Source of the DNA: JAMWZF01 sp041628615
Lineage (GTDB): Bacteria; Pseudomonadota; Alphaproteobacteria; Rhodobacterales; Rhodobacteraceae
Assembly: GCA_041628615.1 (NCBI GenBank)
Contig: JBFKOW010000117.1
Coordinates: 1-11,565, forward strand
Direction: 5' to 3'
DNA length: 11,565 nucleotides
Below the pieces are notes generated by a model. It made no database searches and was not told the DNA's origin. It saw nothing but the letters and a program-made list of their open reading frames with translations. Of this stretch, positions 1 to 7,078 are shown piece after piece. The translations under genes were made by a program, and so were the position numbers. Numbering within the stretch: position 1 is the first letter of the stretch; every line of letters starts with the position of its first letter.

Positions 1-2
1 CG

Positions 3-458
3 GGCCGCCGCGGGGTGGTCGTCTCGGAACTCGACCCGGCCCTGTTCGCGGCGATCTACGAATCCCGCAGCGCGATCGAACCCTTCGTCGTCCGGCTGTC
101 GATCCGGCGGATCGACGGGACGGCGCGATCCGAGGCCGAAGAAACCTTGCGCCTCGGCGACACGGCGCTGAAGTCGGGCGAGGTCGGCCAGCTTGTCTCG
201 GCGGATATGGCCTTCCACAGGATGCTCTACCGCTGGAGCCGCAACGAGGTGATCTCGACCTCGATGCAGATGAACTGGCACCATATTCGCCGGGCGATGG
301 CCCGGGTGCTGATCCGTCCCGGCTCGGCCGAGAAAAGCTGGGACGAGCACCGCGAGATCATCGCGGCGCTGTTCGACGGCGACGAGGAGGGGGCCGCCGC
401 GGCGATGCAGCGCCACATCGTGACGGCCTACGACCGGGTCAGTGAAACCCTCGGCTGA
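3..458 (+). CDS. GntR-family transcriptional regulator, FCD domain (5' partial)
   Basis: This is the C-terminal effector-binding part of an FadR/GntR-type repressor. The reading frame is open to the left edge, so the N-terminal winged-helix DNA-binding domain lies outside the window. Counting from the GTG at 15, about 147 residues are visible and form the all-helical FCD fold. The motif YESRSAIEP is the usual FCD opening. The four-residue metal/ligand set is intact: Asp64 and His68 in ADMAFH, His112 in DEHREI and His134 in QRHI. Proteins of this family bind small carboxylates, often through a metal ion, and control catabolic operons. The gene converges on the SLC13-type permease with 13 bases between stop codons. 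Its regulated operon is therefore probably to the left, although control of the neighbouring transporter is possible. Family assignment is firm; target and effector are unknown. Confidence 0.88.
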   Translation, partial: GRRGVVVSELDPALFAAIYESRSAIEPFVVRLSIRRIDGTARSEAEETLRLGDTALKSGEVGQLVSADMAFHRMLYRWSRNEVISTSMQMNWHHIRRAMARVLIRPGSAEKSWDEHREIIAALFDGDEEGAAAAMQRHIVTAYDRVSETLG

Positions 459-471
459 CGGTTTCCCGCGG

Positions 472-2355
472 TCAGAAGACGGCGTTCATCACCGTCAGCG
501 ACACGACGAGGAAGAGCAGGGTCATGATGCCGCCGCTCTTGACGAAATCGGTCACCTTGTAGCCCGCGGGCCCCATGATGAGTGCGTTGACCTGGTGGGT
601 GGGGATCAGGAACGAGTTCGAGGTCGAGATCGCCACCGTCATCGCGAAGATCGCCGGATCGCCGCCCGCCGCCACCGCGATCGAGACCGCGAGCGGCACA
701 AGCAGCACCGTCGCCCCGACATTCGACATGATGAGGGTGAAGACGGTCGCCAGCACCGCCAGCCCGGCCTGCAGCGACCAGATCGGCCAGCCGTCGAGCA
801 GGGTGAGAATCTGTTCGGCGATCCAGCCCGCCGTGCCGGTCGTCTGCACCGCCTGTCCCAGCGGGATCAGGCTCGCCAGCAGGAACACCGTGCTCCAGCT
901 TACCGCCTCGTAGGCGTCGTCGATGTCGAGCACCCCGGTCAGGATCATCCCCACCGCGCCGGTCAGCAGGCACAGCGACAGCCGCAGGTCGGTGAACAGG
1001 ATCAGCGACAGTGAGATCGCGAAGAAGGCCAGCGCCCAGCCGACCTTGGTCGGGCGCAGGTCCTCGTGCGGGAAGTCGGTGGTGACCACCACGAAGTCTC
1101 GGTTGCGGCTGAGCCGGGTCAGCGCCTCCCAGGTGCTGAGGATCACCAGCGTGTCGCCGGCGCGGAACGGCACCTCGGCGATCTGGGTCGGTTCGTGGTC
1201 CTCGGTGGCGACGAGGCTCAGGGTCTCCTCGCCGCGGTGGATCGCCAGCATGCTCGCGCCGTAGGTCTTGCGGAACAGCACGTCGTGGGCGCACTTGCCG
1301 ATCAGCGAGGAATTCGGCGGGATCACCACTTCGGCGACGCCGGACCGGGTGGGGGCGTAGTCCTCGGCGAAGACATCGAGCTTGTCGTGCAGCACGAAGC
1401 CCGCGTCCTCGGCCATGAAGCGCACCTCCTTGGCCCGGCCGAGCACCGCCAGCCGGCAGGGCGTGGTGATCTTCGTGGTGATGAGCGGGGCGAAGAAAGT
1501 CCGGCCCTGGTAGGCGCTGCCGATGATGTAGACGTGGTAGCGCTGGATCACGTCGTCGAAGGTCAGGCCCTCGACCTCGTGCCCGGCGGGGATCGAAATC
1601 TCGAAGATGTCGGTCTTCAGGCCGTAGATCTTCTTGAGGTATTCCTTCATCGACTGGCCGGACGTGGCATCGCCGTCCTTCTGCCGGCCGGGCAGCACCC
1701 AGCGTCCGAAGATCACGAAGTAGAGGATCCCGGTCGCCACCAGCGACACCCCGATCGGGGTGACCGAGAATAGGCCGAAGGTCTCCATCTGCCGGTCTGC
1801 GGGCAGCGACCGGTTGGCGGTCAGGATCAGGTCGTTGAGCAGGATCAGCGGCGACGACCCGACCATGGTCATGGTGCCGCCGAGGATCGCGCAGAACCCC
1901 ATCGGCATCAGCAGGCGGCTGAGCGGCAGTTCGGTCCGCACCGCGATCCGGCTCACCACGGGCAGGAACAGCGCCGCGGCGCCGACATTCTGCATGAACG
2001 ACGAGATCACCCCCACGGTGCCCGAGATGATCGGCACGATCCGCGCCTCGGTCTTGCCGCCGCGCTTCAGGATCACCGCCGCGACCTTGCTCATCAGCCC
2101 GGTCTTGTCGAGCCCGGCGCCGATGATCATCACCGCGATGATCGAGACCACAGCGTTGGAGGCAAGCCCGTCGAAAAGCTGGCTCACGTCGGCCAGCGAA
2201 CCGAGGCCGGGAAGCTGGCTCAGCAGGCCGAGAAGGACCATCACGAGGATCGCCGCGAGGTCGATCCGCAGCACCTCGGAGACGAACAGGGCAACCGTGA
2301 ACAGCAGGAGCCCGAGGACCACCATCATCGGGTAGGTCAGTTCGATCGTTTCCAT
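472..2355 (-). CDS. SLC13-family permease with internal TrkA-C (RCK_C) region
   Basis: This is a predicted inner-membrane secondary transporter of 627 residues. The order is an N-terminal membrane half (about 8-220), a soluble insert (about 225-430) and a C-terminal membrane half (about 437-627). The two halves carry matching repeats: QNVGAAALFLP near 122-132 and SNVGATVLLVP near 544-554. There is also GGTMTMVGSSP near 159-169 and STSNSFLIPTHQVN near 577-590, typical of SLC13/DASS re-entrant loops. The insert contains a clear RCK_C domain at about 336-412 and a more diverged one before it (about 250-320). SLC13 members with TrkA-C inserts are often annotated as sulfate or dicarboxylate permeases; the substrate here is not evident. 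The ATG at 2355 was chosen because the protein starts directly before the first membrane helix and is preceded by a G-rich stretch. An upstream in-frame extension would run into the divergent regulator. The gene is divergent from the RpiR-type regulator, which may control it. Confidence 0.88.
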   Translation of the reverse strand: METIELTYPMMVVLGLLLFTVALFVSEVLRIDLAAILVMVLLGLLSQLPGLGSLADVSQLFDGLASNAVVSIIAVMIIGAGLDKTGLMSKVAAVILKRGGKTEARIVPIISGTVGVISSFMQNVGAAALFLPVVSRIAVRTELPLSRLLMPMGFCAILGGTMTMVGSSPLILLNDLILTANRSLPADRQMETFGLFSVTPIGVSLVATGILYFVIFGRWVLPGRQKDGDATSGQSMKEYLKKIYGLKTDIFEISIPAGHEVEGLTFDDVIQRYHVYIIGSAYQGRTFFAPLITTKITTPCRLAVLGRAKEVRFMAEDAGFVLHDKLDVFAEDYAPTRSGVAEVVIPPNSSLIGKCAHDVLFRKTYGASMLAIHRGEETLSLVATEDHEPTQIAEVPFRAGDTLVILSTWEALTRLSRNRDFVVVTTDFPHEDLRPTKVGWALAFFAISLSLILFTDLRLSLCLLTGAVGMILTGVLDIDDAYEAVSWSTVFLLASLIPLGQAVQTTGTAGWIAEQILTLLDGWPIWSLQAGLAVLATVFTLIMSNVGATVLLVPLAVSIAVAAGGDPAIFAMTVAISTSNSFLIPTHQVNALIMGPAGYKVTDFVKSGGIMTLLFLVVSLTVMNAVF

Positions 2356-2481
2356 CCCCGTCCCCCGTTCTGCGCCGGTGCCTGACCACCTATAGCACAG
2401 TCCCGCCGTCCGCTGGGACATCGGGCTCTGCTTGTCGGGCACGGACACCGGTGACCCGCGTTTCGGACTTGCCTGTCGGCG

Positions 2482-2497
2482 CCATGAAAAGCATTTT
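2482..2497 (+). promoter_or_regulatory. Candidate operator before the RpiR-type regulator
   Basis: CCATGAAAAGCATTTT contains AAAA-GCA-TTTT, and its first nine bases (CCATGAAAA, 2482-2490) recur on the minus strand at 3482-3490 in front of the TRAP operon. In DNA of about 70% GC such an A/T cluster stands out. It lies 7 bases before the chosen start, a position suited to autorepression. Binding is inferred from the shared motif only. Confidence 0.35.
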
Positions 2498-2503
2498 GCA
2501 AGG

Positions 2504-3361
2504 ATGGACACCCCCAAGAAACCGCCCTTCATGGCGCGCGTGCGTGCCGCGCTGCCGGAATTCCATCCCAGCGAGCGGCGGCTGGCGGACCTCGTTCTCG
2601 ATTTCCCGGGCGACATCGCGGGCTATACCGCGACCGAATTGTCGGGCCTCGCGGAGGTGTCCAATGCCACGGTGTCCCGGTTCGTCCGCAAGATCGGCTA
2701 CGCCTCCTACGACGAGGCCCGCCGGGCGGTGCGCGACGAACAGCAGGAAGGCGCGGCGCTGTTGCGGTTCGGGTCGCAGGCCGGCGGGCAGGGGGAGGGG
2801 AGACCTTCGCCCGTCGCCGCGCATTTCGAGCAATCGCAGGTGAACCTCCAGCGCAGCTACGAGGGCATCGACCCGACCGAGCTCGACGGGCTCGCCGCGG
2901 CGATGCTCACCGCGCCGCACCTGTGGCTGGCGGGCTTCCGGGCGGCGCATCCGCTGGCGCAGTATCTCGGCTGGCAGGTCAGGCAGGTCCTGCCGCGGGT
3001 TTCCCTGCTGCCGAAGGCCGGAGAGACCCTTGCCGAGAGCGTCGCGGCGATCGGCGAGGGCGACGTGGTTATCCTCGTGGCGCTGCGGCGGGCGCCGAGG
3101 ATCGCCCTCCGGCTGGCCGAGGCCGTCGCGGCGCCGGAGCGCCGGCTCGCGATCATCGGCGACGTGCCCGATCTCGACCGCCGGCCGGCGCGCTGGCGGT
3201 TCGCCTGCGCCACCTCGTCGCCGGGCCCGCTGCTCAACCATGTCGGGGCGATGGCGCTGTGCAACCTGATCGCCGGCCGGGTGATCGACCTGTCGGGCGC
3301 GGCGGGGCGGGCGCGGATGCTGGCGGTGGAAGAGGCCCACGGCAAGCTGGACGAGCTGTGA
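2504..3361 (+). CDS. MurR/RpiR-family transcriptional regulator (HTH + SIS domain)
   Basis: This is a 285-residue DNA-binding regulator. The N-terminal HTH_6 domain covers about 5-80 and contains the classic TELSGLAEVSNATVSRFVRK recognition region at 44-63. A SIS-type effector domain follows at about 125-262. In canonical SIS sugar-phosphate sensors the second strand ends in a Ser-rich SxSG loop. Here the equivalent is LVALRRAPR (191-199), with two arginines and no serine. This suggests an acidic effector rather than a classical phosphosugar (inference). The ATG at 2504 is preceded at once by AAGG, which is too close for a normal Shine-Dalgarno, so the start could be weak or leaderless. An ATG at 2531 is possible, but the sequence after 2504 already resembles the family N-terminus. 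The gene lies between a divergent SLC13 permease and a downstream TRAP operon, so either or both may be targets. Autoregulation is suggested by an AT-rich box 7 bases before the start. Confidence 0.88.
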   Translation: MDTPKKPPFMARVRAALPEFHPSERRLADLVLDFPGDIAGYTATELSGLAEVSNATVSRFVRKIGYASYDEARRAVRDEQQEGAALLRFGSQAGGQGEGRPSPVAAHFEQSQVNLQRSYEGIDPTELDGLAAAMLTAPHLWLAGFRAAHPLAQYLGWQVRQVLPRVSLLPKAGETLAESVAAIGEGDVVILVALRRAPRIALRLAEAVAAPERRLAIIGDVPDLDRRPARWRFACATSSPGPLLNHVGAMALCNLIAGRVIDLSGAAGRARMLAVEEAHGKLDEL

Positions 3362-3440
3362 TTCGTCCGCACGGCGTCCGCAGACCGCCCAAGGATTGAC
3401 CAAACCGGACCCGGTGGCGGGCAGGGGCGGCGTCAGCCGG

Positions 3441-3446
3441 TGAAAA
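3441..3446 (+). promoter_or_regulatory. Extra TGAAAA box upstream of TRAP operon
   Basis: This is a single TGAAAA box (in CCGGTGAAAATTGG) in the 206-base gap between the RpiR-type regulator and the TRAP operon, 32 bases before the perfect inverted repeat. It may be an auxiliary half-site for the same regulator. Support is the shared hexamer only. Confidence 0.25.
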
Positions 3447-3478
3447 TTGGCCATTCCGGCGCGACCCCAGAAGAAAGA

Positions 3479-3511
3479 GAGTTTTCATGGAGGCGATGTT
3501 GGTGAAAACTC
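3479..3511. promoter_or_regulatory. Perfect 9-base inverted repeat, candidate RpiR operator of the TRAP operon
   Basis: The left arm GAGTTTTCA (3479-3487) and right arm TGAAAACTC (3503-3511) are exact reverse complements separated by 15 bases. The arm centres lie 24 bases apart, near two helical turns, as expected for a dimeric or tetrameric regulator. The element lies 57 bases before the TRAP binding-protein start and directly downstream of the RpiR gene. It has no T-run, so it does not look like a terminator. The regulator identity is inferred from proximity and from the shared CCATGAAAA 9-mer near 2482. Confidence 0.5.
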
Positions 3512-3554
3512 GTCTGCACACGCAAACCGGGCGCGCCGCCCGCGCCCCGATCCG

Positions 3555-3560
3555 AAAGGA
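3555..3560 (+). promoter_or_regulatory. Ribosome binding site deciding the TRAP binding-protein start
   Basis: AAAGGA ends 7 bases before the ATG at 3568. This, together with the signal peptide beginning at that ATG, sets the start there rather than at the in-frame ATG at 3487, which falls inside the inverted repeat. Confidence 0.7.
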
Positions 3561-3567
3561 ACCCGCC

Positions 3568-4548
3568 ATGAGCCTGGTACGGACGACCCTCCACGCAACC
3601 GCCATCAGCCTCGCCCTGCCGCTGGCCGCCTCGGCGCAGGCGGTGATGCAGATCAACTCCTCGCTGCCCGAGGGCTCCTTCGCCCACGTCTTCCTGCAGG
3701 AATACGAATCCCGGCTGGAAGCCGCCGCGCCGGGCCGGATCGACGTCCAGATCTTCATGTCCAACACGCTGGGCAAGGAAGAGGACGTGCTGCAGGGCCT
3801 CGGCTTCGGCACCCACCACGCCTCGCTCTCGGCCTCGGCGGTGTCGCAGCTCAACACCCGCACCGCGATCTTCGACCTGCCCTACCTGTTCGAGGACCGC
3901 GCCGCGGTGCAGACCTTCGCCGCCAGCCCCGCCGGGGAGATGCTGGCCGAGGGCTTCGACGGGACCGGCATGATCCTCGCCGCGATGTGGGACAACGGCT
4001 TCCGGCAGATCACCAACAACGTTCGCCCGATCGTGGTGCCCGCCGACCTCGAGGGGCTGAAGATCCGGACGCCCACCAGCCGCCAGCGGGTCGAGATGTT
4101 CAACACGCTGGGGGCCAACGCCACGCCGCTGTCCTTCGGCGAGGTCTATTCCGCCCTCGACCAGGGCACCATCGACGGGCAGGAGAACCCCGCCAACGTC
4201 GTCGATACCGCCAAGCTCTACGAGGTGCAGGGCTACATGTCCCTGTCGAACCACGTCTACCTGCCGACCTTCCTGGTGATCGGTGAGCCGTTCCTGGCAA
4301 GCCTCGACCCCGACCTGCGCGACACGGTGGTCGCCGTGGCGCAGGAGGTCGCGCCCTGGACCTTCGAGTGGGGCGAGACCACCGACCGCGAGACTATCGC
4401 CGCGCTGTCCGAGAAGATCGCGGTCAACGAGATCGACTTCGCCGCCTTCCAGGCCGCCGCGCTGCCGCTCTACGAAAGCCCGACCTTTGTCGACGTGATC
4501 GGCGCCGACATGATCGCGGCGACCAAGGCCGCGCTGGGGATCGAGTAG
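3568..4548 (+). CDS. TRAP transporter substrate-binding protein, DctP family
   Basis: This is a periplasmic solute receptor for a TRAP secondary transporter, 326 residues long and of normal family length. Residues 1-24 form a signal peptide: basic Arg5, a hydrophobic core, and cleavage likely after ALAASA-type residues near 23. The mature protein has the DctP hallmarks. These are INSSLPEGSF (29-38), the helix-strand region DLPYLFEDRAAV (103-114), LEGLKIRTP (161-169) with Arg167 as the conserved carboxylate-pairing arginine, and QGTIDGQENP (199-208). The retained arginine predicts a substrate with a carboxylate or similar acidic group; the identity is unknown. It is the first gene of an operon with both membrane subunits and a racemase-fold protein, and the gap to the small subunit is 18 bases. 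A perfect palindrome follows its stop codon. A strong ribosome site precedes the start. Confidence 0.93.
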   Translation: MSLVRTTLHATAISLALPLAASAQAVMQINSSLPEGSFAHVFLQEYESRLEAAAPGRIDVQIFMSNTLGKEEDVLQGLGFGTHHASLSASAVSQLNTRTAIFDLPYLFEDRAAVQTFAASPAGEMLAEGFDGTGMILAAMWDNGFRQITNNVRPIVVPADLEGLKIRTPTSRQRVEMFNTLGANATPLSFGEVYSALDQGTIDGQENPANVVDTAKLYEVQGYMSLSNHVYLPTFLVIGEPFLASLDPDLRDTVVAVAQEVAPWTFEWGETTDRETIAALSEKIAVNEIDFAAFQAAALPLYESPTFVDVIGADMIAATKAALGIE

Positions 4549-4552
4549 GCGA

Positions 4553-4562
4553 CGGGGCCCCG
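4553..4562. repeat. 10-base GC palindrome between TRAP binding-protein and small-subunit genes
   Basis: CGGGGCCCCG lies in the 18-base gap between the binding-protein stop and the next start. It could form intermolecular or processing structure that lets the receptor be made in excess of the membrane subunits, but it has no loop and might be chance in GC-rich DNA. Confidence 0.25.
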
Positions 4563-4566
4563 CGAC

Positions 4567-5088
4567 ATGGACCGCCTCGCCGCCCTCACCGGCCGGATCG
4601 ACCGCTGGATCATCGCGCTGCTCGACGCGATGGTGGTGGCGATGGCGGGCCTCCTGCTCCTGCTCCTGAACTGGGCGGTGTTCGCCCGGTTCGCACTGAA
4701 CGACAGCGTGTCCTGGGGCGAAGAGCTTCCGGCCCACATCCTCGCCGCGCTGACCTTCATCGGCGCCGCCTACCTGACCCGAACCAACGAGCACCTGGGC
4801 TTCGACGCCGTGCTGCGGGTGATGCCGCGAGGGCTGCAGAAGGCGGTGTCGGTGCTCAATCTCGTCCTGATGGGCGGGTTCGGCGCGATGATCGCCTGGT
4901 ATGGCGGGATCGCGGCGGCGAGCTTCGGCGGCCGGCCGCTGATCTCGGTCGACCTGCCGATGGCGCTGTTCCGGGGCGCGATGCCGGTGGGCGGCGCGCT
5001 CATCACCCTGTTCTGCGCGGCCCGCCTCGCCGGTCTGCTGACCGGCCGGGTCGACACCGCCGACCTCCTGCCCGAAAGCGACGCCTGA
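4567..5088 (+). CDS. TRAP transporter small permease subunit, DctQ family
   Basis: This is a 173-residue inner-membrane protein with four predicted helices at about 17-38, 53-71, 94-115 and 134-155. It is the small subunit that pairs with the large TRAP subunit. The signature SVSWGEELPA (47-56), with Trp50 and the Glu52-Glu53 pair after the first helix, is characteristic of DctQ. The gene begins 18 bases after the binding-protein stop. Its TGA shares the A of the next ATG (TGATG at 5086-5090), indicating translational coupling with the large subunit. The ribosome site is weak (G-rich, partly within the palindrome). The family call is clear despite the high divergence usual for this subunit. 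Confidence 0.92.
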   Translation: MDRLAALTGRIDRWIIALLDAMVVAMAGLLLLLLNWAVFARFALNDSVSWGEELPAHILAALTFIGAAYLTRTNEHLGFDAVLRVMPRGLQKAVSVLNLVLMGGFGAMIAWYGGIAAASFGGRPLISVDLPMALFRGAMPVGGALITLFCAARLAGLLTGRVDTADLLPESDA

Positions 5089-6374
5089 TGCCCCTCGATC
5101 CCGGCTGGACCATCCTCGCCCTGCTCGTCGTGCTGCTGCTCGCCGGCCTGCCCATCGCCTTCGTGCTGGGCATCACCGCGGCCACCATGATCCTGCTCGA
5201 TCCCGCGGTCGTGCCGCAGATCATCGGCCTGATCCCCTTCGGCGGCGCCAACAACTACCTGCTCGTCGCGGCGCTGCTGTTCATGATCGCCGGCGAAATC
5301 ATGAACCAGGGCAGGATCGCGGAAAAGCTGATCGCCTTCGCCTCCAGCCTCGTCGGCCACATCCGCGGCGGGCTGGCCCATGTCAACATCCTGACCTCGC
5401 TGTTCTTTTCCGAGATCTCGGGAACCGCCACCTCGGACGCCGCGGCGATCGGGTCGGTGATGATCCCGCAGATGCGCAAGCGCGGCTACCCCGCCGCCTT
5501 TGCCGCCGCGGTGACCTCGACCTCGGCGACGATGGCGATCATCGTGCCGCCCTCGCTGAACCTGATCCTCTACGCCTATGTCGCGAACGCCTCGATCGCC
5601 GAGCTGTTCGCCGCCGGGATCCTGCCGGGCTTCATGGTCTGCGGGCTCTTGATGGCCACCGCCTACTGGATCTCGGTGCGGCGCGGCTACCCGACCGAGG
5701 GGGCCTTTTCCTGGGCGCGGGTGGCCAGCACCGGCAAGGACGCGGCGATCCCGCTGACCCTGCCGATCCTCGTCCTCGTGGGCATCCTCGGCGGCGTCTT
5801 CACCGCGACCGAGGCGGGCGCCATCGCCGCCTTCTGGTCCATCGTGCTGGCGGCGCTGATCTACCGCAGCGTGACGCTCGGCACGCTGGTGGACACGCTG
5901 CGGGTCGCGGGCAAGCGGTCGGCGATGCTGATGTTCATCGTCGCCACTTCGACGCTGCTCGGCTGGTACATGACCAGCCAGCGGATCCCGCAGGAGATCG
6001 CGCAGGCGATCCTCGGCATCTCGGACAATTACTGGGTCGTGCTCGCGGCGATCAACGTGTTCTTCCTGCTGGCCGGGACGATCATCCACGGCACCCCGGC
6101 GATCCTGATGCTGGTGCCGATCTTCCTGCCGCTGGCCGACCAGCTGGGCATCGACCGGGTGCATTTCGGTCTGATCCTGACGATCAACCTCGGGATCGGC
6201 CAGCAGACGCCGCCGGTCGCCTCGGTGGTCCTGATCACCTGCGCCATCGCGCGGATCTCGATCGCGTCCATCATCCCGTCGATGCTGTGGTTCATCGGCG
6301 CGATGCTGGTGGCGCTGGTGCTCGTGAACCTGTTCCCGGCGATCTCGCTCTGGCTGCCCTCGGTGATCCTGTGA
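5088..6374 (+). CDS. TRAP transporter large permease subunit, DctM family
   Basis: This is a 428-residue polytopic membrane protein that forms the ion-coupled transport channel of the TRAP system. It carries DctM landmarks in order: LLFMIAGEIMNQG (63-75), FFSEISGTATSDAAAIG (106-122), the hairpin with PPSLNLILY (154-162), GGVFTATEAGAIAAF (235-249), IIHGTPAILMLVPIFLPL (332-349) and NLGIGQQTPPVAS (367-379). These include the conserved Gly-, Ser- and Pro-rich re-entrant loops. Length and motifs are normal and nothing suggests truncation. The ATG at 5088 overlaps the small-subunit stop. The gene's own TGA overlaps the ATG of the racemase-fold gene, so three genes are translated as a chain. The protein is thought to use the sodium gradient, as other TRAP systems do (family knowledge). 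Confidence 0.95.
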   Translation: MPLDPGWTILALLVVLLLAGLPIAFVLGITAATMILLDPAVVPQIIGLIPFGGANNYLLVAALLFMIAGEIMNQGRIAEKLIAFASSLVGHIRGGLAHVNILTSLFFSEISGTATSDAAAIGSVMIPQMRKRGYPAAFAAAVTSTSATMAIIVPPSLNLILYAYVANASIAELFAAGILPGFMVCGLLMATAYWISVRRGYPTEGAFSWARVASTGKDAAIPLTLPILVLVGILGGVFTATEAGAIAAFWSIVLAALIYRSVTLGTLVDTLRVAGKRSAMLMFIVATSTLLGWYMTSQRIPQEIAQAILGISDNYWVVLAAINVFFLLAGTIIHGTPAILMLVPIFLPLADQLGIDRVHFGLILTINLGIGQQTPPVASVVLITCAIARISIASIIPSMLWFIGAMLVALVLVNLFPAISLWLPSVIL

Positions 6375-7066
6375 TGCGGCTGCTGATCGTCAATCCGAAC
6401 ACCTCGGCCGGGGTGACCGCGCGGATCGCCGCCGCCGCCGAGGCGGTGGCCGGGCCCGGCGACAGCTTCGTCACCCGGTCCGCCGCCTTCGGGCCGGACC
6501 TGATCGTGACCGATGCGGACGCGGCCGAGGCGGTGGACGGGGTGCTGGCCACGGTCCGCGCCGTGCGCGCCCCGCTGGACGGCATCGTGCTCGCCTCCTT
6601 CGGCGACACCGGGGCGGCGGAGGTGCGCGCCGCCTGTCCGGGCCTGCCGGTGATCGGCATCGCCGGCGCGGCCTTCGCGGCGGCGCGCGCGCTGGGCGGG
6701 CCGGTCGGGATCGTCACCTTCCGCGACAGCCTGGTGCCCGGCCTGCGCGCGATGGCCGGGCGTCACGGCCTCGGCCCGTCCCTGATGGGCGTGGCGGCGG
6801 TGCCGGGGCGCGATCCCGGAGACCCGGGCACGGTGCAGGACCGGCTTGGCGCCGAGATGACCGACCTCTGCCGCGACATGCAAGCCCGTGGCGCGGCCTG
6901 CATCGTGCTGGGCGGCGGCCCGCTCGCGGGGCTGGCCCGGCGGATCGGGCCGCTCCTGCGAATCCCGGTGATCGACGGCACCCAGGCCGCCATCGGGCTG
7001 ATCCGGGCGATGGCCGACCGCGCCGCCGCCGCCGCGGCGGCGCAGCCCCAGGATGTGACCGGCTGA
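6374..7066 (+). CDS. Asp/Glu/hydantoin racemase-superfamily protein lacking both catalytic cysteines
   Basis: This is a 230-residue cytoplasmic protein of the Asp/Glu racemase superfamily. It opens with MRLLIVNPNTSAGVT, the hydantoin/allantoin-racemase-type N-terminus. Domain one carries LASFGDTG (73-80), where hydantoin racemases have a CFGDPG-like motif, so the first catalytic Cys is Ser75. Domain two carries IVLGGGPLAG (177-186), where relatives have LGCAGM, so the second catalytic Cys is Gly181. Three cysteines remain (88, 166, 176), none at a catalytic position by my alignment. Two-cysteine racemization is therefore unlikely, and an isomerase, lyase or binding role is open. VIDGTQAAIGLI (199-210) is family-typical. 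The start overlaps the large TRAP subunit stop (TGATG), so the protein is made with the transporter and probably acts on the imported compound. An alanine-rich tail (217-223) follows. It converges on the PanB-like gene with 6 bases between stops. Confidence 0.85.
   Translation: MRLLIVNPNTSAGVTARIAAAAEAVAGPGDSFVTRSAAFGPDLIVTDADAAEAVDGVLATVRAVRAPLDGIVLASFGDTGAAEVRAACPGLPVIGIAGAAFAAARALGGPVGIVTFRDSLVPGLRAMAGRHGLGPSLMGVAAVPGRDPGDPGTVQDRLGAEMTDLCRDMQARGAACIVLGGGPLAGLARRIGPLLRIPVIDGTQAAIGLIRAMADRAAAAAAAQPQDVTG
7027..7042. repeat. 16-base GCC/GGC palindrome coding for the polyalanine tail
   Basis: CGCCGCCGCGGCGGCG is a perfect palindrome within a GCC-repeat tract that encodes the Ala-rich end of the racemase-fold protein. 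It could fold in mRNA or vary by slippage. It is more probably a coding consequence of an alanine run in GC-rich DNA. Confidence 0.4.
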
Positions 7067-7078
7067 GCCCGGTCAGCC
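7056..7078. terminator. Overlapping inverted repeats at convergent stop codons, possible bidirectional terminator
   Basis: TGACCGG (7056-7062) pairs perfectly with CCGGTCA (7069-7075) across a 6-base loop. A second, mutually exclusive pair is GGCTGA (7061-7066) with TCAGCC (7073-7078). Both stop codons, TGA at 7064-7066 on plus and at 7075-7073 on minus, lie inside the structure. No T-run follows on either strand, so intrinsic termination is uncertain. Confidence 0.35.

Noticed and set aside
455..475. CTGAC/GTCAG inverted repeat between the GntR and SLC13 stop codons
   Set aside because: The arms are only 5 bases with an 11-base loop, and they contain the two opposing TGA stops, which pair trivially. 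There is no T-run.
428..2389. Long open frame of 653 codons on the minus strand overlapping the SLC13 permease gene
   Set aside because: It is an alternative frame of the same strand with Arg/Pro/Asp-rich low-complexity translation, typical of GC-rich DNA. The membrane-protein frame has clear family motifs.
2356..2616. N-terminal extension of the SLC13 permease to a start at 2616
   Set aside because: The extra 87 residues are antisense to the RpiR coding start and show no family similarity. The ATG at 2355 sits just before the first helix.
3396..3418. TTGACC as a possible -35 box before the TRAP operon
   Set aside because: No acceptable -10 box is found at 16-18 bases downstream, so a promoter cannot be supported.
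3487..3567. Alternative upstream ATG adding 27 residues to the TRAP binding protein
   Set aside because: It would hide the signal peptide behind an Arg-rich extension and starts inside the inverted repeat. The ATG at 3568 has AAAGGA at ideal spacing.
3433..4794. Long minus-strand open frame opposite the TRAP binding protein
   Set aside because: It is an antisense shadow. The plus strand has a ribosome site, a signal peptide and DctP motifs.
4770..6164. Long minus-strand open frame opposite the TRAP membrane subunits
   Set aside because: The translation is His/Arg/Asp/Gln-rich without any domain, and the plus strand encodes the DctQ and DctM families throughout.
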